Shown in pieces: positions 32,232 through 32,324 of a stretch of DNA of 32,324 nucleotides. A program made the position numbers and the translations under genes. The notes below the pieces were generated by a model, which was not told where the DNA came from, made no database searches, and worked only from the letters and a program-made list of their open reading frames with translations. The DNA is from an uncultured Clostridia bacterium (lineage in GTDB: Bacteria > Bacillota > Clostridia > Christensenellales > Borkfalkiaceae), in the NCBI GenBank assembly GCA_944343275.1, contig CALVMH010000021.1, positions 1 to 32,324 of the forward strand, written 5' to 3'. Within the stretch, counting starts at the first letter, position 1. Each line of letters begins with the position of its first letter.

Positions 32232-32324
32232 TCAGTTGTGTTCAAAGATGTTCGCCTCCCGTTTCCACGGAAACGGCAGTGCCTCCGCCCGCTGTGCGGT
32301 GCTCGGCATGCTGCGCAACGAACC
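32232..32324 (-). CDS. Possible C-terminal end of an unidentified gene (partial)
   Basis: The minus strand is open from the right edge to a TGA at 32234-32232, giving 30 codons that end in LPFPWKREANIFEHN. Third positions are mostly G or C, as in the other genes of the window, which supports coding. It lies ten bases before tRNA-Gly. I do not recognise the protein, and the fragment is too short to be sure that it is a gene. The remaining bases beyond the tRNA show no clear promoter. Confidence 0.3.
   Translation of the reverse strand, partial: GSLRSMPSTAQRAEALPFPWKREANIFEHN

Overview
The window looks like the chromosome of a high-GC, Gram-positive-type anaerobe of the Clostridia. The grounds are strong AGGAGG-type ribosome binding sites before nearly every gene, sigma-A style -35/-10 boxes, lipobox signal peptides instead of an outer-membrane SusC/SusD pair, a CUT1 sugar ABC importer without its own ATPase, and surface proteins held by a C-terminal membrane helix. 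The style of the solute-binding protein and giant secreted proteins resembles uncultured gut lineages such as Christensenellales. That placement is inference.

Left edge (1-520): the 3' end of a 23S rRNA gene, a 5S rRNA, tRNA-Asn(GUU) and a hairpin terminator, i.e. the tail of an rRNA operon. A short unit follows (873-1995): promoter, a TIM-barrel sugar isomerase/epimerase, an overlapping 54-codon ORF resembling half of an AraC-type DNA-binding domain, and a 17-bp-stem terminator. From 1996 to 2446 there is non-coding DNA with a purine-rich repeat and a spaced inverted repeat.

Centre (2447-24478): one apparent 12-gene, 22-kb operon. It starts at a good sigma-A promoter and has gaps of 20 bp or less, or short overlaps. 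In order it encodes a lipoprotein, a 1148-aa membrane-anchored surface protein, a solute-binding lipoprotein, two permeases, a 1041-aa secreted Ig-like protein, a DUF4838 lipoprotein, and then five enzymes without signal peptides: a GH31-type glycosidase, an unclassified TIM-barrel hydrolase, a GH2 enzyme, a GH112 galactosyl-disaccharide phosphorylase and a GH127-type beta-L-arabinofuranosidase. The layout suggests that a glycan is captured and trimmed outside, that oligosaccharides are imported, and that they are dismantled in the cytoplasm, ending with phosphorolysis of a beta-galactosyl disaccharide to galactose 1-phosphate. The substrate is unresolved: host glycans (Gal-beta-1,3-HexNAc) or a plant pectin/arabinogalactan (Gal-beta-1,4-Rha plus arabinofuranose).

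Right part: a convergent AraC regulator with a perfect TTGACA-17-TATAAT promoter and a G8 tract that appears to shift its C-terminus. Next comes a second surface module: a 1402-aa protein paralogous to the 1148-aa one, with Cys-rich tandem repeats, and a calcineurin-like phosphoesterase lipoprotein with a G9 tract. The window closes with two terminators, tRNA-Gly(CCC) on the minus strand and a possible gene end.

The most unusual features are an unrecognised beta-rich module present five times in three exported proteins of the locus, and two long poly-G tracts in a regulator and a surface lipoprotein.
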